Source: Halegenticoccus tardaugens (GTDB lineage Archaea > Halobacteriota > Halobacteria > Halobacteriales > Haloferacaceae). Taken from it: a stretch of DNA of 64,000 nt. Shown here piece by piece: positions 36,569 to 45,332 of the stretch; position 1 is the stretch's first letter, and every line of letters begins with the position of its first letter. The stretch lies in NCBI RefSeq assembly GCF_004116405.1, contig NZ_SDIC01000007.1:62001-126000 (forward strand), written 5' to 3'. Below the pieces are notes generated by a model. It searched no databases. It was not told where the DNA came from and saw nothing but the letters and a program-made list of their open reading frames with translations. The position numbers were made by a program, and so were the translations under genes.

Positions 36569-37369
36569 ATGAGCGATCCGCGTCCACCGCCAGATGCCGC
36601 GGACATTATGACGGTGGTTCACGAGGCTGTCGGGGGCATCGAACTCGAACCAGCAGAGAAGCGGGAAATCTGGCGCTTCACTCAGTGTGAGCTGCCGTAT
36701 CTCTGGAGTCAGCGGACGTCGTACTTCATCCTTGGCAGCTATCGTGATCCCTACATCCGTCGTCTCCGCGCCGTGCAGAACGAGCTCACGAAGCAGCTCG
36801 GCGCCTACCCGTTCATTATGGGTGATCTCCTCGAACTTCCGACTGAACGGCTCAATACGTTCGATATCATGTTCTCCTTGTTAGCGACGTACAGCGACTA
36901 CATTGTCGGCGTCTTCGAGAAAGAAAGCGGTGGTGAAGCGTCGGAACTGGGTGAGATCGATGACCGACCCTATTTCGACAAATCATACGTGTTCCCACGC
37001 GACTACTCGTGGATTACTGACGCGAATCTTGAGTCGAAACACCACGTCATCCAGGCCGCCCTTGAAATTGCGTTCACGGACGATTTGACGGAGGATGAGG
37101 CTCACTCGAAGATCGAATCACTCGTTGACCGCGCACAGGATACTGGCATCAACATCGCCGAACACGAGGTCTGGGATGTTATTGACGACCGGGCGGACGA
37201 GGAGGAGGGACTAGCGACCTACAGTTGGGTCCAGCTCAACAAGTTCCGCAAATTCGAATTACACGGTCGGTGCTTTCCATGGACAACGGAGGAGGAACTC
37301 CGGGCTGAAGTTGCTGACCTCCCGTCGCCGACACCACGCCCGAAGTGGGAAGCGAGTGACGAGCCATGA
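36569..37369 (+). CDS. unknown protein with possible TIR/deoxyribosyltransferase-like fold
   Basis: The 266-residue protein is not one I can name. Residues about 40-130 read SYFILGSYRDPYIRRLRAV, GDLLELP and then SDYIVGVFEKESGGEASELG. The order (beta strand with GSYRD, helix, strand with D-L, strand, then GG..SELG) resembles nucleoside 2-deoxyribosyltransferase/TIR-like nucleotide-processing folds, where the Glu of the last motif is catalytic. That is inference from pattern only. The C-terminal half (residues 150-266) is helical and has no recognised domain. It is divergent from a winged-helix regulator, which could control it. Confidence 0.6.
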   Translation: MSDPRPPPDAADIMTVVHEAVGGIELEPAEKREIWRFTQCELPYLWSQRTSYFILGSYRDPYIRRLRAVQNELTKQLGAYPFIMGDLLELPTERLNTFDIMFSLLATYSDYIVGVFEKESGGEASELGEIDDRPYFDKSYVFPRDYSWITDANLESKHHVIQAALEIAFTDDLTEDEAHSKIESLVDRAQDTGINIAEHEVWDVIDDRADEEEGLATYSWVQLNKFRKFELHGRCFPWTTEEELRAEVADLPSPTPRPKWEASDEP

Positions 37370-37379
37370 ACAGCCAAAC

Positions 37380-37800
37380 CGCGAGACTACCAAGTAAGCT
37401 ACCCACGACTACAGTCATGGGCTTTCCCCCGAAGGTTTCGGCGCACGACTCGGTCACTCATGGGCGCGGTTCACGGCGCAGGACGGGCACACGGAGGGAT
37501 TCCTGCGTGGGTTTCCGTCCCGTGGTCTACGTCCGAAGCCGACACACCCGGCTTTAATTCCCGGTGTTCTCACGCTCTACCCCAAGATGGGGACGGGAGT
37601 CGAACCCGTTCGCGGTCACAGTCCCCGAGTTCAGGGCCTGCCTACGGAGGCCCCTCCTCGGAGTCCGTTTTGGCCACCGAGGAGTGCCAGAGATACACCG
37701 GTAGGGGGCCTAAGCCTTCCGATTCCGGCGTTTGCGACCAAAGACGGGCGATTCCTCCCACGACTACAGTCGTGGGCTTCCTCGCCCTGCAATCATGTGA
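37380..37800. repeat. mosaic of insertion-element ends
   Basis: Three solitary ends lie here. At 37394-37420 is a hairpin ACCCACGACTACAGTCATGG preceded by GTAAGCT. At 37558-37640 is the segment shared with 24285-24375. At 37757-37800 is the hairpin CCCACGACTACAGTCGTGGG, then CTTCCTCGCCCTGCAA. The last matches, inverted, the ends at 41945 and 44289. No gene is credible here. Confidence 0.65.
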
Positions 37801-37801
37801 A

Positions 37802-38023
37802 CTACCCCGACCTCCTCCGGCGCGACGCGCCTTCGGTGCGGTCGGGGCTACCTGTGTCTGCGACAGGACGTGCACCCGTCGCACGGACGGGCGTAGCGGT
37901 CCCAGTCTCCGCAGGCGTTTCCCTCGCTGGGCGGGTCGGAGTGACCCACTCCTCCCGATTCGACACTCGGTCACACCACCCGATGCACGCTTCTTGTCGT
38001 CGTTCGAAAGGCGCGTCGTGGGG
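37802..38023 (-). pseudogene. tnpB 3'-tail relic, minus strand
   Basis: The minus-strand frame ends with ETPAETGTATPVRAT, then ADTGSPDRTEGASRRRRSG and TAG followed by TTCAC. The same tail is found at 56427-56693. It is the hypervariable end of haloarchaeal TnpB; nothing of the nuclease domain remains. It stands back to back with the plus-strand relic that begins at 38024. Confidence 0.65.
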
Positions 38024-38417
38024 GCACAAGTGGGCGTTCCGAACACTCTACGAATACGTCGAGTACAAAGCCGAATCGGTCGGAATCTCGGTGAAGCAAG
38101 TCGGATCGGCGTACACGTCGAAGCGGTGTTCCGAGTGTGGATTCACGGCAGACGAGAATCACCCGTCGCGTAATGACTTCCGGTGCGTAAAGTGTGGGTC
38201 GGGAGCGAACGCGGATTACAATGCGGCGAAGAACATCGGTATGCGGTACGTCCGTCGAGGCCAACGGTCGTCTCGGCGGACGGGCGACTGTCAGCTCGCC
38301 CTAAAGTCTGGAACGTTGAAGCCGAAGAGCGGATTCACCGCTCATCCTGACGGGTTCGAGGCCGAGTTCACGGACAAGCCCACCCTAAGCGCCGAAGGCG
38401 CTTTGAGGGTGGGGTAG
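38024..38417 (+). pseudogene. tnpB C-terminal relic, plus strand
   Basis: The frame encodes the TnpB end: TLYEYVEYKAESVGISVKQV, a zinc ribbon (CSECGF, CVKCGS) and RuvC-III GANADYNAAKNIG. It is followed by a tail ending LRVG and TAG with GGGTAGTTGAC. The N-terminal two thirds are missing. Although the frame is open back to 37587, that upstream part is antisense to another element and is not coding. Confidence 0.8.
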
Positions 38418-38455
38418 TTGACAGCTAAAAGCTGGTTGATCGGTTACAGGTATTT

Positions 38456-38698
38456 TCACCTGGCATTTTGAAATTGAGCCAGCTTATCGCCTCTATACCA
38501 GATCCGCCCTTCTGGATGAGTACGTTCCAGCCACCCACTTTCTTCAAGCTGGCGGAGTACAAGCCGGAGAGTACTATCTGATGGTATCTCATCACTTATT
38601 TCAAGTCGTTCTTTTAACTCAGGGAGTCGAAATTCACCAGTATCGTTTGCAAGCAGAATTGCTGTCGTTGCAACCTCTGTTGCTCGATGCTCACTCAT
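38456..38698 (-). CDS. small winged-helix DNA-binding protein, 80 aa
   Basis: The product (ATTAILLANDTGEFRLPELK, then STLRLVLRQLEESGWLERT and RIWYRGDKL) is a compact winged helix. It starts at ATG 38698 in an AT-rich flank. Such small haloarchaeal HTH proteins often act alone or as regulators of mobile regions. The target is unknown. GC content is lower than in the flanks, which suggests transfer. Confidence 0.7.
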   Translation of the reverse strand: MSEHRATEVATTAILLANDTGEFRLPELKERLEISDEIPSDSTLRLVLRQLEESGWLERTHPEGRIWYRGDKLAQFQNAR

Positions 38699-38834
38699 TA
38701 GACGTACGTACGAAATATAAAAAAATAAATCCCACCCAAGATATCACGACATAATCCAGGCATGATGAGAATAGATGTTCATATGTGATAGGTATCCAAA
38801 ATAAGTGCGGCTATGGCCTTTTGATACAAATTTG

Positions 38835-39215
38835 TAGTGCATACCCGCGTCTTCAGGCGCGGGTCGAACGGTAGGCACAACAACCGCCGTCGGGTGCCGG
38901 GCGGGATATCCCACGGTGGTCCGTTTAGGCGTCTGTACGTCCGGTTTGTGTGTGGTACTCCAGCGAAGAGAGTCATGCCAGAGAGCACACGCATGCCGAT
39001 GACTCGGCTGGAGACGGGGCCTGAGTGACCGGGCCATAGCCCTATCATGGGAGTCAAACCGAGAGGTTCCCCCGGTGTCTCGCGAGAGCTTCGCTCTCAC
39101 GGACTCGTCGGAAGAGACAGTCTTCCGAGATGTCGCCGGTTCCTGTTAGAGTGCGGGTTGAACCCTCGAAGGCCACTGGCCGCTATCCTATGGTGGGATG
39201 CCACGCCCTCACAGG
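38835..39215 (+). repeat. tnpB tail and right-end relic, copy A
   Basis: It starts GCATACCCGCGTCTTCAGGC and shares many blocks with 62051-62390: CGGTGGTCCG, GGGGCCT, CCGGGCCA, TTCCCCCGG, GTCGCCGGTTCC, GAGTGCGGGTTG. Translation of the end in one frame (SPVPVRVRVEPS, YPMVGCHALTG) parallels copy B (SPVPSECGLEP, NPMVGFPRLQA), so it is a decayed TnpB tail plus terminal hairpins. I see no gene in the rest of 38699-39401. Confidence 0.65.
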
Positions 39216-39401
39216 CGTAGAGAAGGTCACAAAATGTGGAGGTATTTCAAGTGGGCACTTGTTTCTCTATCTGGTCTTAAAACCGTTTCTTTGTCGTACA
39301 CGCGGTCGATATTGAGAGGAAGAACCCGATTGAGTCGTCGCGCACAGGAATTCCCGTCATTAGCAAGGCTACCAGATTGCAAAGCTAAAATACTGAATAT
39401 T

Positions 39402-40142
39402 TTATATATCTATCGTCCCATTCTTCTTGATAGTTCCTTTCGTAAGGCGACTGAGGGGGGCTATGAGGGTGTATGCGGGAGTCTCAATGTAAATCAATGA
39501 TGTGGCCCCCACATTCGTGAATCGAAGTTCGAGTTCGTATAATCCATCCTTTGTAACTGCTGTTGCTTCTCGTTGGCCGGAAGAATCGTGTCGCGCCCAC
39601 ACGGTATTGCCTGCAAATCTCGGTGGAACAATCCCTTGAATTATGCTAGGATTAGGATTCGTGGTGACATCTGTTCCTTCCACTGGATATCCTGAATCCA
39701 TCCACGCCCAAAATCCCTCATCGAGGGCAAATACTTGCTGAAAGCGTTGGTCGATGAGTGTGGCGGCCCTGAGCGAGGAAAGGTGATGTGGACAACCACA
39801 ATAGGTGACAATTTTCGCCGAGCGGGCCCATCTCACTACGGGGTCATTTCGAGGTTGGCCATCGGGAGCAGGGCTCAATACTGCACCTTTGATGTGTGAT
39901 CGTTGGTATTCGAGGTAGCTTCGTGCATCGACAAAATGTGCTGAATTGCTGCGGTACCATTTGATCGCCGTCGAGAGCGGAACGAGTGGAACGTTAGTTC
40001 CATCCACTTGGATAGTGGCACTCTCCTCCATTTCCGAGGAAGTGTTATTCGGTACTGTGGATTGGTTATTAGGAGGTCGCATTGCACATCCCGAAAGAAT
40101 GGTTATTCCTCCGAATGTGGTAAGAAATGTACGGCGGTTCAT
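39402..40142 (-). CDS. rhodanese-domain lipoprotein
   Basis: The 246-residue protein has an N-terminal NRRTFLTTFGGITILSGC, a Tat-like leader with a lipobox. A rhodanese domain follows (DARSYLEYQRSHIKGAVLSP, active loop YCGCPHHLSSLRA). A beta-rich C-terminal domain of about 80 residues is unassigned. It would be anchored outside the membrane and handle sulfane sulfur or simply bind. GC is low compared with the rest of the window. It is isolated from the sulfur genes of the first 13 kb. Confidence 0.82.
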   Translation of the reverse strand: MNRRTFLTTFGGITILSGCAMRPPNNQSTVPNNTSSEMEESATIQVDGTNVPLVPLSTAIKWYRSNSAHFVDARSYLEYQRSHIKGAVLSPAPDGQPRNDPVVRWARSAKIVTYCGCPHHLSSLRAATLIDQRFQQVFALDEGFWAWMDSGYPVEGTDVTTNPNPSIIQGIVPPRFAGNTVWARHDSSGQREATAVTKDGLYELELRFTNVGATSLIYIETPAYTLIAPLSRLTKGTIKKNGTIDI

Positions 40143-40267
40143 CGGTGGTTATTTTCTATAATGAGTAAAAAAACTGTGGGATATCTAACGTTTTCTCCAT
40201 GAGTCTTTCTCGCTAAGCTAACACCGTCACACAGACCTAGATCTATATTCATATAATATTGTTCAAT

Positions 40268-40322
40268 AAACTACTCCGCCCTGCTCGGCCTTGCGGCCTC
40301 GCTGAGGACGGGGGTAGTTTGC
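40268..40322. repeat. small palindromic tnpB-tail element
   Basis: Imperfect arms AAACTACTCCGCCCT and AGGACGGGGGTAGTTT enclose a GC-rich hairpin (GGCCTTGCGGCC). It resembles the tails GGGCGGGGTAGTT at other relics. It supplies the C-terminal residues and stop of the gene at 40271. Confidence 0.6.
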
Positions 40323-40702
40323 TCTCGCCGCAACTCACGGAGTGCAATGATGACGTACAGGACGCCCACGAGACGAGTGCCGGGATAGACCCATTGCTTC
40401 CATTCGCAGTTCGCCGCGTCAACGTAGGCTAGCTCAGCCCCGTAATCGACGTAGGTACGCGGGTGCAGCAGCGCGAGGAGTCCAATGACCCCGAGGAATT
40501 TCTTGAACGTCGAGTAAGAGGTGTCGCTACGCCACATAAGAACGAGGAACAGAAGCCCCTCAAATCGCGCGCCGGGCACGACCCACGGCTGTAGTTCGCA
40601 GTCCGCGGGGTTATCGAGAGCAAGCCGCTCAGCGATCTCGATGAGTCTTTCTGGTGAAAGCGTTTCGACGATGGCGACCATGGTGAGGGCCTTGCGAAGC
40701 AT
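40271..40702 (-). CDS. small membrane protein, C-terminus replaced by an element
   Basis: The 143-residue protein has three hydrophobic segments (GLLFLVLMW, FLGVIGLLALLHP, LVGVLYVIIAL) and two copies of a motif (CELQPWVVPGARFEGLLFL and CEWKQWVYPGTRLVGVLYV). This internal duplication (C.....W..PG.R..G.L) marks a repeated unit. The final residues (QTTPVLSEAARPSRAE) come from the palindromic element at 40268-40322, so the native end is lost. Unknown function. Confidence 0.6.
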   Translation of the reverse strand: MLRKALTMVAIVETLSPERLIEIAERLALDNPADCELQPWVVPGARFEGLLFLVLMWRSDTSYSTFKKFLGVIGLLALLHPRTYVDYGAELAYVDAANCEWKQWVYPGTRLVGVLYVIIALRELRREQTTPVLSEAARPSRAE

Positions 40703-40939
40703 CTCACCTGCCTCTTTGTTATCGGACAGTGAAGAATCTCTCCTAGGACCTTCAATACACTTTTCTCGCGCCCATTCTCATAATCTCATAATAGACGTTA
40801 TGGTTTCCCATGAGAACGAAGTGGTCGTCGGGTTTGACACCGCCGTACCCATTCCTCGTGTACGACGCTGCCGAGGAAAAACTACGTTTCTAGGCCGTTT
40901 ATGATCGATCACCGAATTGAACTGAACAGGGGAGATATC

Positions 40940-41853
40940 GTGAAAAAGACATTTTTCGGTGGATTATTCGTCGCTCTCGGTCTTGTGAGTATAGCCGTGG
41001 CGGGTGAACGCTGTCTCCCCTCCCTACTCGCTCGCTCCGCTCGCTCGTTGAGGAAGGGGCCTTAGCGCCTCAATTCAGGTAAACATCGCTTCGACACCAC
41101 CGTTCACGCACATATTCACGAACTCCTATCGGATACAGAGCAAGGAACTGGTCAGCAGTACACTCGAGAAGAGGTCGCAGACTTTCCTGCCCCTGTCAGA
41201 GCGTACTTCGAGGTGGTCCTCTCTGACGGACAACCCGTCGTACAGAACGCTCAGCTTCACCAACACGGTGAATTCCGTCTCGGCGGAGTCGACGCCCCGT
41301 GGCGGCCTCTTACCGCAACTCAGCACTTCACAGCTCGACCACCGGGATTTGTTTGGGACGCGACGATCGACATCCTCCCGCTCGTCCCAGCGCGCGTGAT
41401 TGACCTCTACAAGCGGGGAGAGGGAATCTTGCACGCGCGGCTACTTGGCATCGTCCCCGTTGCGAGTGTAGGGCCGAACCGGAAGATGAACGAAGGTGAA
41501 CTCGTTCGATATCTCGCTGAAGCCGTGTGGTTTCCGACGGCACTCCTTCCCTCCACGGAGTCGAATGGGAGGAAATTGACGGCCGTTCGGCAAGAGCAAC
41601 ACTCGAACACGCGGGCGTGACGGAGTCGGTCGTCTTCCGTTTCGACGATGAACACAGGATTACGCGCGTCACTACCGAACGCTACCGACAGGAGGACAAC
41701 ACCCACGTATCTTGGACCGGATACTTCTGCGGATACGAGGAGCGGCACGGTATCCTGATCCCGACCGAGGCAGCGGTCGAGTGGAATTCACCCGACGGTG
41801 ATCTTCCGTACTGGCGTGCGACGATCGAGGAAATCACGTATCGAACAACATAA
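40940..41853 (+). pseudogene. DUF6544/DUF6920-like protein, inactivated three ways
   Basis: The N-terminal membrane segment (KKTFFGGLFVALGLVSIAVAG) is cut by a palindromic element at 41009-41083 that brings a stop. The gene resumes with HRFDTTVHAHIHELL and APVRAYFEVVLSDGQPV, then ATQHFTARPPGFVWDA and YLAEAVWFPTALLPS. At about 41555 one base is missing; the frame shifts to GVEWEEIDGRSARATL and GYFCGYEERHGI, ending at 41853. The ancestral protein had about 280 residues. The upstream ATG at 40901 is another possible start. Function of the family is unknown. Confidence 0.75.
41009..41083. repeat. palindromic element, copy 3
   Basis: It begins CGCTGTCTCCCCTCCCTACT and ends GGGGCCTTAGCGCCTCAATT then CAGGTAAA. 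The right end matches the copy at 5206 (inverted) base for base over most of its length. It lies inside a coding region. Confidence 0.75.
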
Positions 41854-41944
41854 TCGGCCGACGGAGATTGACTGGGTCTGGTGAGAACGGATTGGACAGG
41901 CCGCCGGCCTTGTCGTTTCGGCTCGATTAACGCATAAGTTACGT

Positions 41945-41998
41945 ATTCACATAAGTGCAGGATGAGGAAGCCCACGACTGTAGTCGTGGGTAGCTTAC
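41945..41998. repeat. solitary insertion-element end
   Basis: TTCACATAAGTGCAGGATGA leads to the hairpin CCCACGACTGTAGTCGTGGG and ends TAGCTTAC. The same end is found at 44289-44345 and, inverted, near 37757 and 37390. No gene lies in 41854-42104. Confidence 0.7.
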
Positions 41999-42104
41999 TT
42001 CCGCATGGCCAGTTGAATAGGCAGTGGTACGAGACATTCTATCCTGAATTTGATATGTTTTTTGACTCACTAGTTTAATACCATGCGTAGCGTACCCACT
42101 ACTG

Positions 42105-42509
42105 ATGACAATCAATTGGAAAGCAGTGGTATACGGGTTCATTGTGGCCCTCGCTATCGGGTTACTCAGTGGAGCAACGCTCCCTGGCACAGATATGACA
42201 CTCCCGATCATCGGATGGGGTCTGGCGGGGATCCTCGCTGGATTCGTCGCGGGCTATGTCGCGGGAGGTCCCATGAGTGACGGTGCGATTCACGGTGGCC
42301 TTGCAACTATCGTCGGTGCACTTGTCATCCTCCTGGCGGTGACCTTCACCGGTGTCCTGTTCGCAGGCCTCGTTCCAGCGGTCGGAATATTCACACTGGG
42401 ACTGCTGCTCCTCGTGGTATACGCCATTCCCGGTGCGATCGGCGGTGCGATTGGATCGTGGGAAAAGGAACGGCGAGCAATGCGTCGGACCGCCCGGCCG
42501 GCTGCCTGA
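42105..42509 (+). CDS. DUF5518 membrane protein
   Basis: The 134-residue protein has four helices with the DUF5518 layout: VVYGFIVALAIGLLSG, GWGLAGILAGFVAGYVAGG with downstream SDGAIHGGLATIVGALV, and a Gly/Ala-rich last helix pair. The C-terminus is basic. DUF5518 is widespread in haloarchaea and functionally unknown. Confidence 0.85.
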   Translation: MTINWKAVVYGFIVALAIGLLSGATLPGTDMTLPIIGWGLAGILAGFVAGYVAGGPMSDGAIHGGLATIVGALVILLAVTFTGVLFAGLVPAVGIFTLGLLLLVVYAIPGAIGGAIGSWEKERRAMRRTARPAA

Positions 42510-42560
42510 TCAATTAGCCCTTTTTTTGTGCTCAAAGAAATCAGAGACGGTACAGAACTC

Positions 42561-43751
42561 TTACGGGCTCGTCTCGGGATCTGACCCAGGTGGAATATCT
42601 GTTCCTCCTTTCTCATGGTGAACGTACTCATCGAGCGTTGGTCCGGTAGAGATTGATGGGTGCTCTCGTTCCGGATGCGCAAGAACTGGAAGAATGCGCT
42701 GGATGAACACGACGATCACAACAAGTAACAACGGTCCAAGGAAAATTCCGTACCACCCAAATAACGCCGGTCCAAGGAGGTACGCGAACATAACGAGGCC
42801 CGTCGAGAACATTCGGCCGGATAAGTACGGCCGAATGGAAGTCCGGACAACATTATCGAACACCACCGCCATCACCAACAGAAACACGACGGGGTACCAC
42901 AGCAGCATCGGGTCGGTCGTGACGGCCTGAGCCCCGAGGATAAGGGCAATGAAAAGATACACAATAGACCGCCCAACCAAGGGCACTAGTGTGAAGATGC
43001 CGGTGACAACCCCAAGGAGAACAACCGACGGGATGGCTAGAGTTCCCGGTGCAAAGAGATTGAACACGCTATAGATGATTGCTGTGAGAATCATGATCGC
43101 GAAGATGGTCATCGTGTATCCGAAGTACACGGACGTCAATCCGGCATCGACACCTCGGAAGTAGTCCGTGGCCAGACCCCCCTCGTCGAAGATATTAGCA
43201 CGGAACCACTCGCTGAGCTGCCGGCCACTGACAAGCAGGAAAAACGCGAACAGTACCGAGAGAAACATGTTGTACAGCGTCGTGGAAACCGCACCCAGTA
43301 CACCCCCAACAACTGCGAGACCAGATTGCACCGACGGTTCCTGTATCAAGACGATGCCCGTCTGGTACATCTCTTCGGGCGTCTGTGGCAGTTGTGGCAC
43401 CTGAACGGGAAGTTGGTTGATGATCGCTTGGATCGGAAGCCCGGACAGAACAGCGGTGAGTTGCCCAAGTGCGACGAGGAGGAACGCCGCAAAGAAGATG
43501 ACGAACGGGACGATGATGAGGAGAAGCGTTACAAGGGCGGCGAGACTCGCACCGCCAACGCGAGTCTCGATGCGTCGACTGATCGGACGGGCGACATAGT
43601 AGGTGAACAACCCGAAGACGATCCACGCGAGGTATTCGTAGGCGATGAAAGCAACGATCCCGAGGAAGACGAGTCCGAGGAGCCACCACGCAACGTGCTC
43701 TCGCGCCAGCCATACCCGTACCGCACCGGTATTTGAGCCGTCTGACACCAT
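42561..43751 (-). CDS. AI-2E family transporter
   Basis: The 396-residue protein has eight or so helices with the AI-2E pattern: ARPISRRIETRVGGASLAAL near helix 2 and the C-terminal LVPLVGRSIVYLFIALILG, then FLLVMAVVFDNVVRTSIRPY and GPALFGWYGIFLGPLL. Family members range from autoinducer exporters to Na+/H+ antiporters, so the substrate is uncertain. Convergent with DUF5518. Confidence 0.9.
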   Translation of the reverse strand: MVSDGSNTGAVRVWLAREHVAWWLLGLVFLGIVAFIAYEYLAWIVFGLFTYYVARPISRRIETRVGGASLAALVTLLLIIVPFVIFFAAFLLVALGQLTAVLSGLPIQAIINQLPVQVPQLPQTPEEMYQTGIVLIQEPSVQSGLAVVGGVLGAVSTTLYNMFLSVLFAFFLLVSGRQLSEWFRANIFDEGGLATDYFRGVDAGLTSVYFGYTMTIFAIMILTAIIYSVFNLFAPGTLAIPSVVLLGVVTGIFTLVPLVGRSIVYLFIALILGAQAVTTDPMLLWYPVVFLLVMAVVFDNVVRTSIRPYLSGRMFSTGLVMFAYLLGPALFGWYGIFLGPLLLVVIVVFIQRILPVLAHPEREHPSISTGPTLDEYVHHEKGGTDIPPGSDPETSP

Positions 43752-43824
43752 ATCGTGATAAGAGTCTTCTGAGAGACTTAAACGCGCTTTCAGATCGTGA
43801 GGACAGTCTCTCCATCCGCTGGGA

Positions 43825-44150
43825 GGGGTCCTAACCCTGCTGATTACGGCGGTTAGGACGCTTCCGGTCGCAGTCCCGCTCGGCCTGAATGCCGGGATTC
43901 CCTGCTTGAATTTGACTCGACCTCGCAGAGAGATCGAGTCTCACGCCGGACAAGGTTGCTTTTTGGTGACGGAGACTCCAAGCCAACTCCAGGTTTCTCG
44001 AGTGAGTTGAACCTAGATACGACCCCAGAAAGTCTACCTCTTGCGGGTGAGAAGCTCGTGTCCGTTCGACCCGCGCCTGAAGACGCGGACATCCGCTCGA
44101 TTCCATGTCAGTACCTACGACCGAAGTCGTGGGCTTCCACCTCGAATTTG
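43825..44150 (-). repeat. decayed tnpB tail and end hairpins
   Basis: On the minus strand GCCCACGACTTCGGTCGTAG lies near 44111-44130 and GTCCGCGTCTTCAGGCGCGG near 44072-44091, followed by a tail ending KRPNRRNQQG. Both hairpin types occur at other solitary ends. No domain of TnpB remains and no other gene is credible in 43752-44340. Confidence 0.55.
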
Positions 44151-44288
44151 AGTGAACTATCTTGGGGTCATGTTCCATATTTTGTCTAAATTGTCTGAAA
44201 TGATAGCCTCCGATGCATGATGTGTTCCCACCGGCTTGTGGATATCTGCATGCGGAGCATGCCGAGTGCCTCGGACTTGACCTTGAGG

Positions 44289-44345
44289 CGGTTCACATAA
44301 TTGCAGGGCGAGGAAGCCCACGACTGTAGTCGTGGGTAGCTTACC
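44289..44345. repeat. solitary insertion-element end abutting a stop codon
   Basis: TTCACATAATTGCAGGGCGA, then hairpin CCCACGACTGTAGTCGTGGG and TAGCTTAC. The TTA of the last TTAC is the stop codon (TAA) of the minus-strand GAP-family gene. Confidence 0.7.
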
Positions 44346-44976
44346 CGAGGAGGTTCTGAAGCGTTAGGACGACGAAGAGTACAATCACCGCCTCGGAGAT
44401 AATCCACGAGTTGTCGTTCATCCAGTCGCGAACCTTTGGGAGTGCGGCTTCCGCTCGCTTTCCAAAGACGAATAGGCTTAGCGACGGAAGTGCTAAGATG
44501 AACAGCGTGAGTAGGATGAATCCTGTTGCGTCCGTGATTGGGTCGCCGTTCGCCGCGAGGAACGTTCCGACACTAACCGAGGTGACGATGTCCGTCGGGA
44601 AGAAGCCCAGCAAGAGAAAGCCAAGCCGAAATGAAAACTGCGGTGTTGCGCTGGTCAACTTGCCCATCCACGCCGGCGGCTCCGACACATCCCGCGTTCG
44701 GTAGGTCTCCACCGCCGCGTAGAAAAGGAGACCAAGGACAACGACGTAGAGGATATCCTGTCCCCTCGGTCCGAGCAAGCTACCGCCGCCGCCACCGAGC
44801 CTGTTTCCAAGCAGGTACGCTATAACGACGACGAGACTGATGGAGAGGGACGCGCCGAAGATGTACGCTGTAGAGTTCGACCTCCACTGCTCGCTCGTGG
44901 CGATGAAGATGGGGGAGAGTATCTGTGGCCCCGCGATCATCACGATAGCTAGCGGGAGAACTTCCACGAGACTCAT
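44341..44976 (-). CDS. GAP-family (SfLAP-like) membrane protein
   Basis: The 211-residue protein has six helices: VEVLPLAIVMIAGPQILSPI, then LVVVIAYLLGNRLGGGG, FRLGFLLLGFFPTDIVTSVS and a last helix VIVLFVVLTLQNLLG. The first helix with I.GPQ and the central GFLLLGFFPTD fit the GAP/SfLAP family related to LysE-type exporters. Substrate unknown. The gene ends exactly at the element end at 44289-44345, so a few native residues may be missing. Confidence 0.75.
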   Translation of the reverse strand: MSLVEVLPLAIVMIAGPQILSPIFIATSEQWRSNSTAYIFGASLSISLVVVIAYLLGNRLGGGGGSLLGPRGQDILYVVVLGLLFYAAVETYRTRDVSEPPAWMGKLTSATPQFSFRLGFLLLGFFPTDIVTSVSVGTFLAANGDPITDATGFILLTLFILALPSLSLFVFGKRAEAALPKVRDWMNDNSWIISEAVIVLFVVLTLQNLLG

Positions 44977-45075
44977 AATTTGAACTCGCTGTGGTTCGGT
45001 TCGATGTTTTGGCCAAAATATTCTTTTCGAATTGTAATTACATTATTAATATCGGAGAAATTCGGAATGTTAGAT

Positions 45076-45200
45076 CTATTCGAACAGCTCCATGATAAAT
45101 GGGTGAACGAGTGCTCCATACTGAGTGAGACGTTGGCCAGCAACAGTGATTAATGTTTCCTGAATTACATACTTTGACACGTTCACCTGTACAATATGTA
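45076..45200 (-). pseudogene. possible truncated gene, C-terminal fragment
   Basis: The frame VNVSKYVIQETLITVAGQRL, then TQYGALVHPFIMELFE and stop looks protein-like. It is cut on its N-terminal side by the hairpin element at 45238-45288. I cannot name the family. Confidence 0.3.
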
Positions 45201-45237
45201 TGGACGCCGTACTTCTGGTGGCAGAACAGCCGCCTCT

Positions 45238-45288
45238 ACAGAACTCAAGGCAGAGTGCCCCGGGGTCAAGCCCCGGGGGTCTGCTCAC
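45238..45288. repeat. hairpin element end
   Basis: Arms CCCCGGGG and CCCCGGGG surround TCAAG in a longer imperfect palindrome (CAGAGTGCCCC to GGTCTGCTC). Such ends accompany IS1341-type elements in haloarchaea. No transposase is attached. Confidence 0.5.
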
Positions 45289-45332
45289 AACGTCAAAAAC
45301 GACTCAAATCGATCGAAGAGAATGCCGAGGGT

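Noticed and set aside
37587-38023. A full-length plus-strand protein ending at 38417
   Set aside because: Only the part after about 38024 is TnpB. The upstream part is antisense to another tnpB tail and element ends.
38835-39215. A structured regulatory RNA or riboswitch repeated at 62051
   Set aside because: One frame in both copies encodes parallel TnpB-tail peptides and both have terminal hairpins, so transposon relics explain the conservation better.
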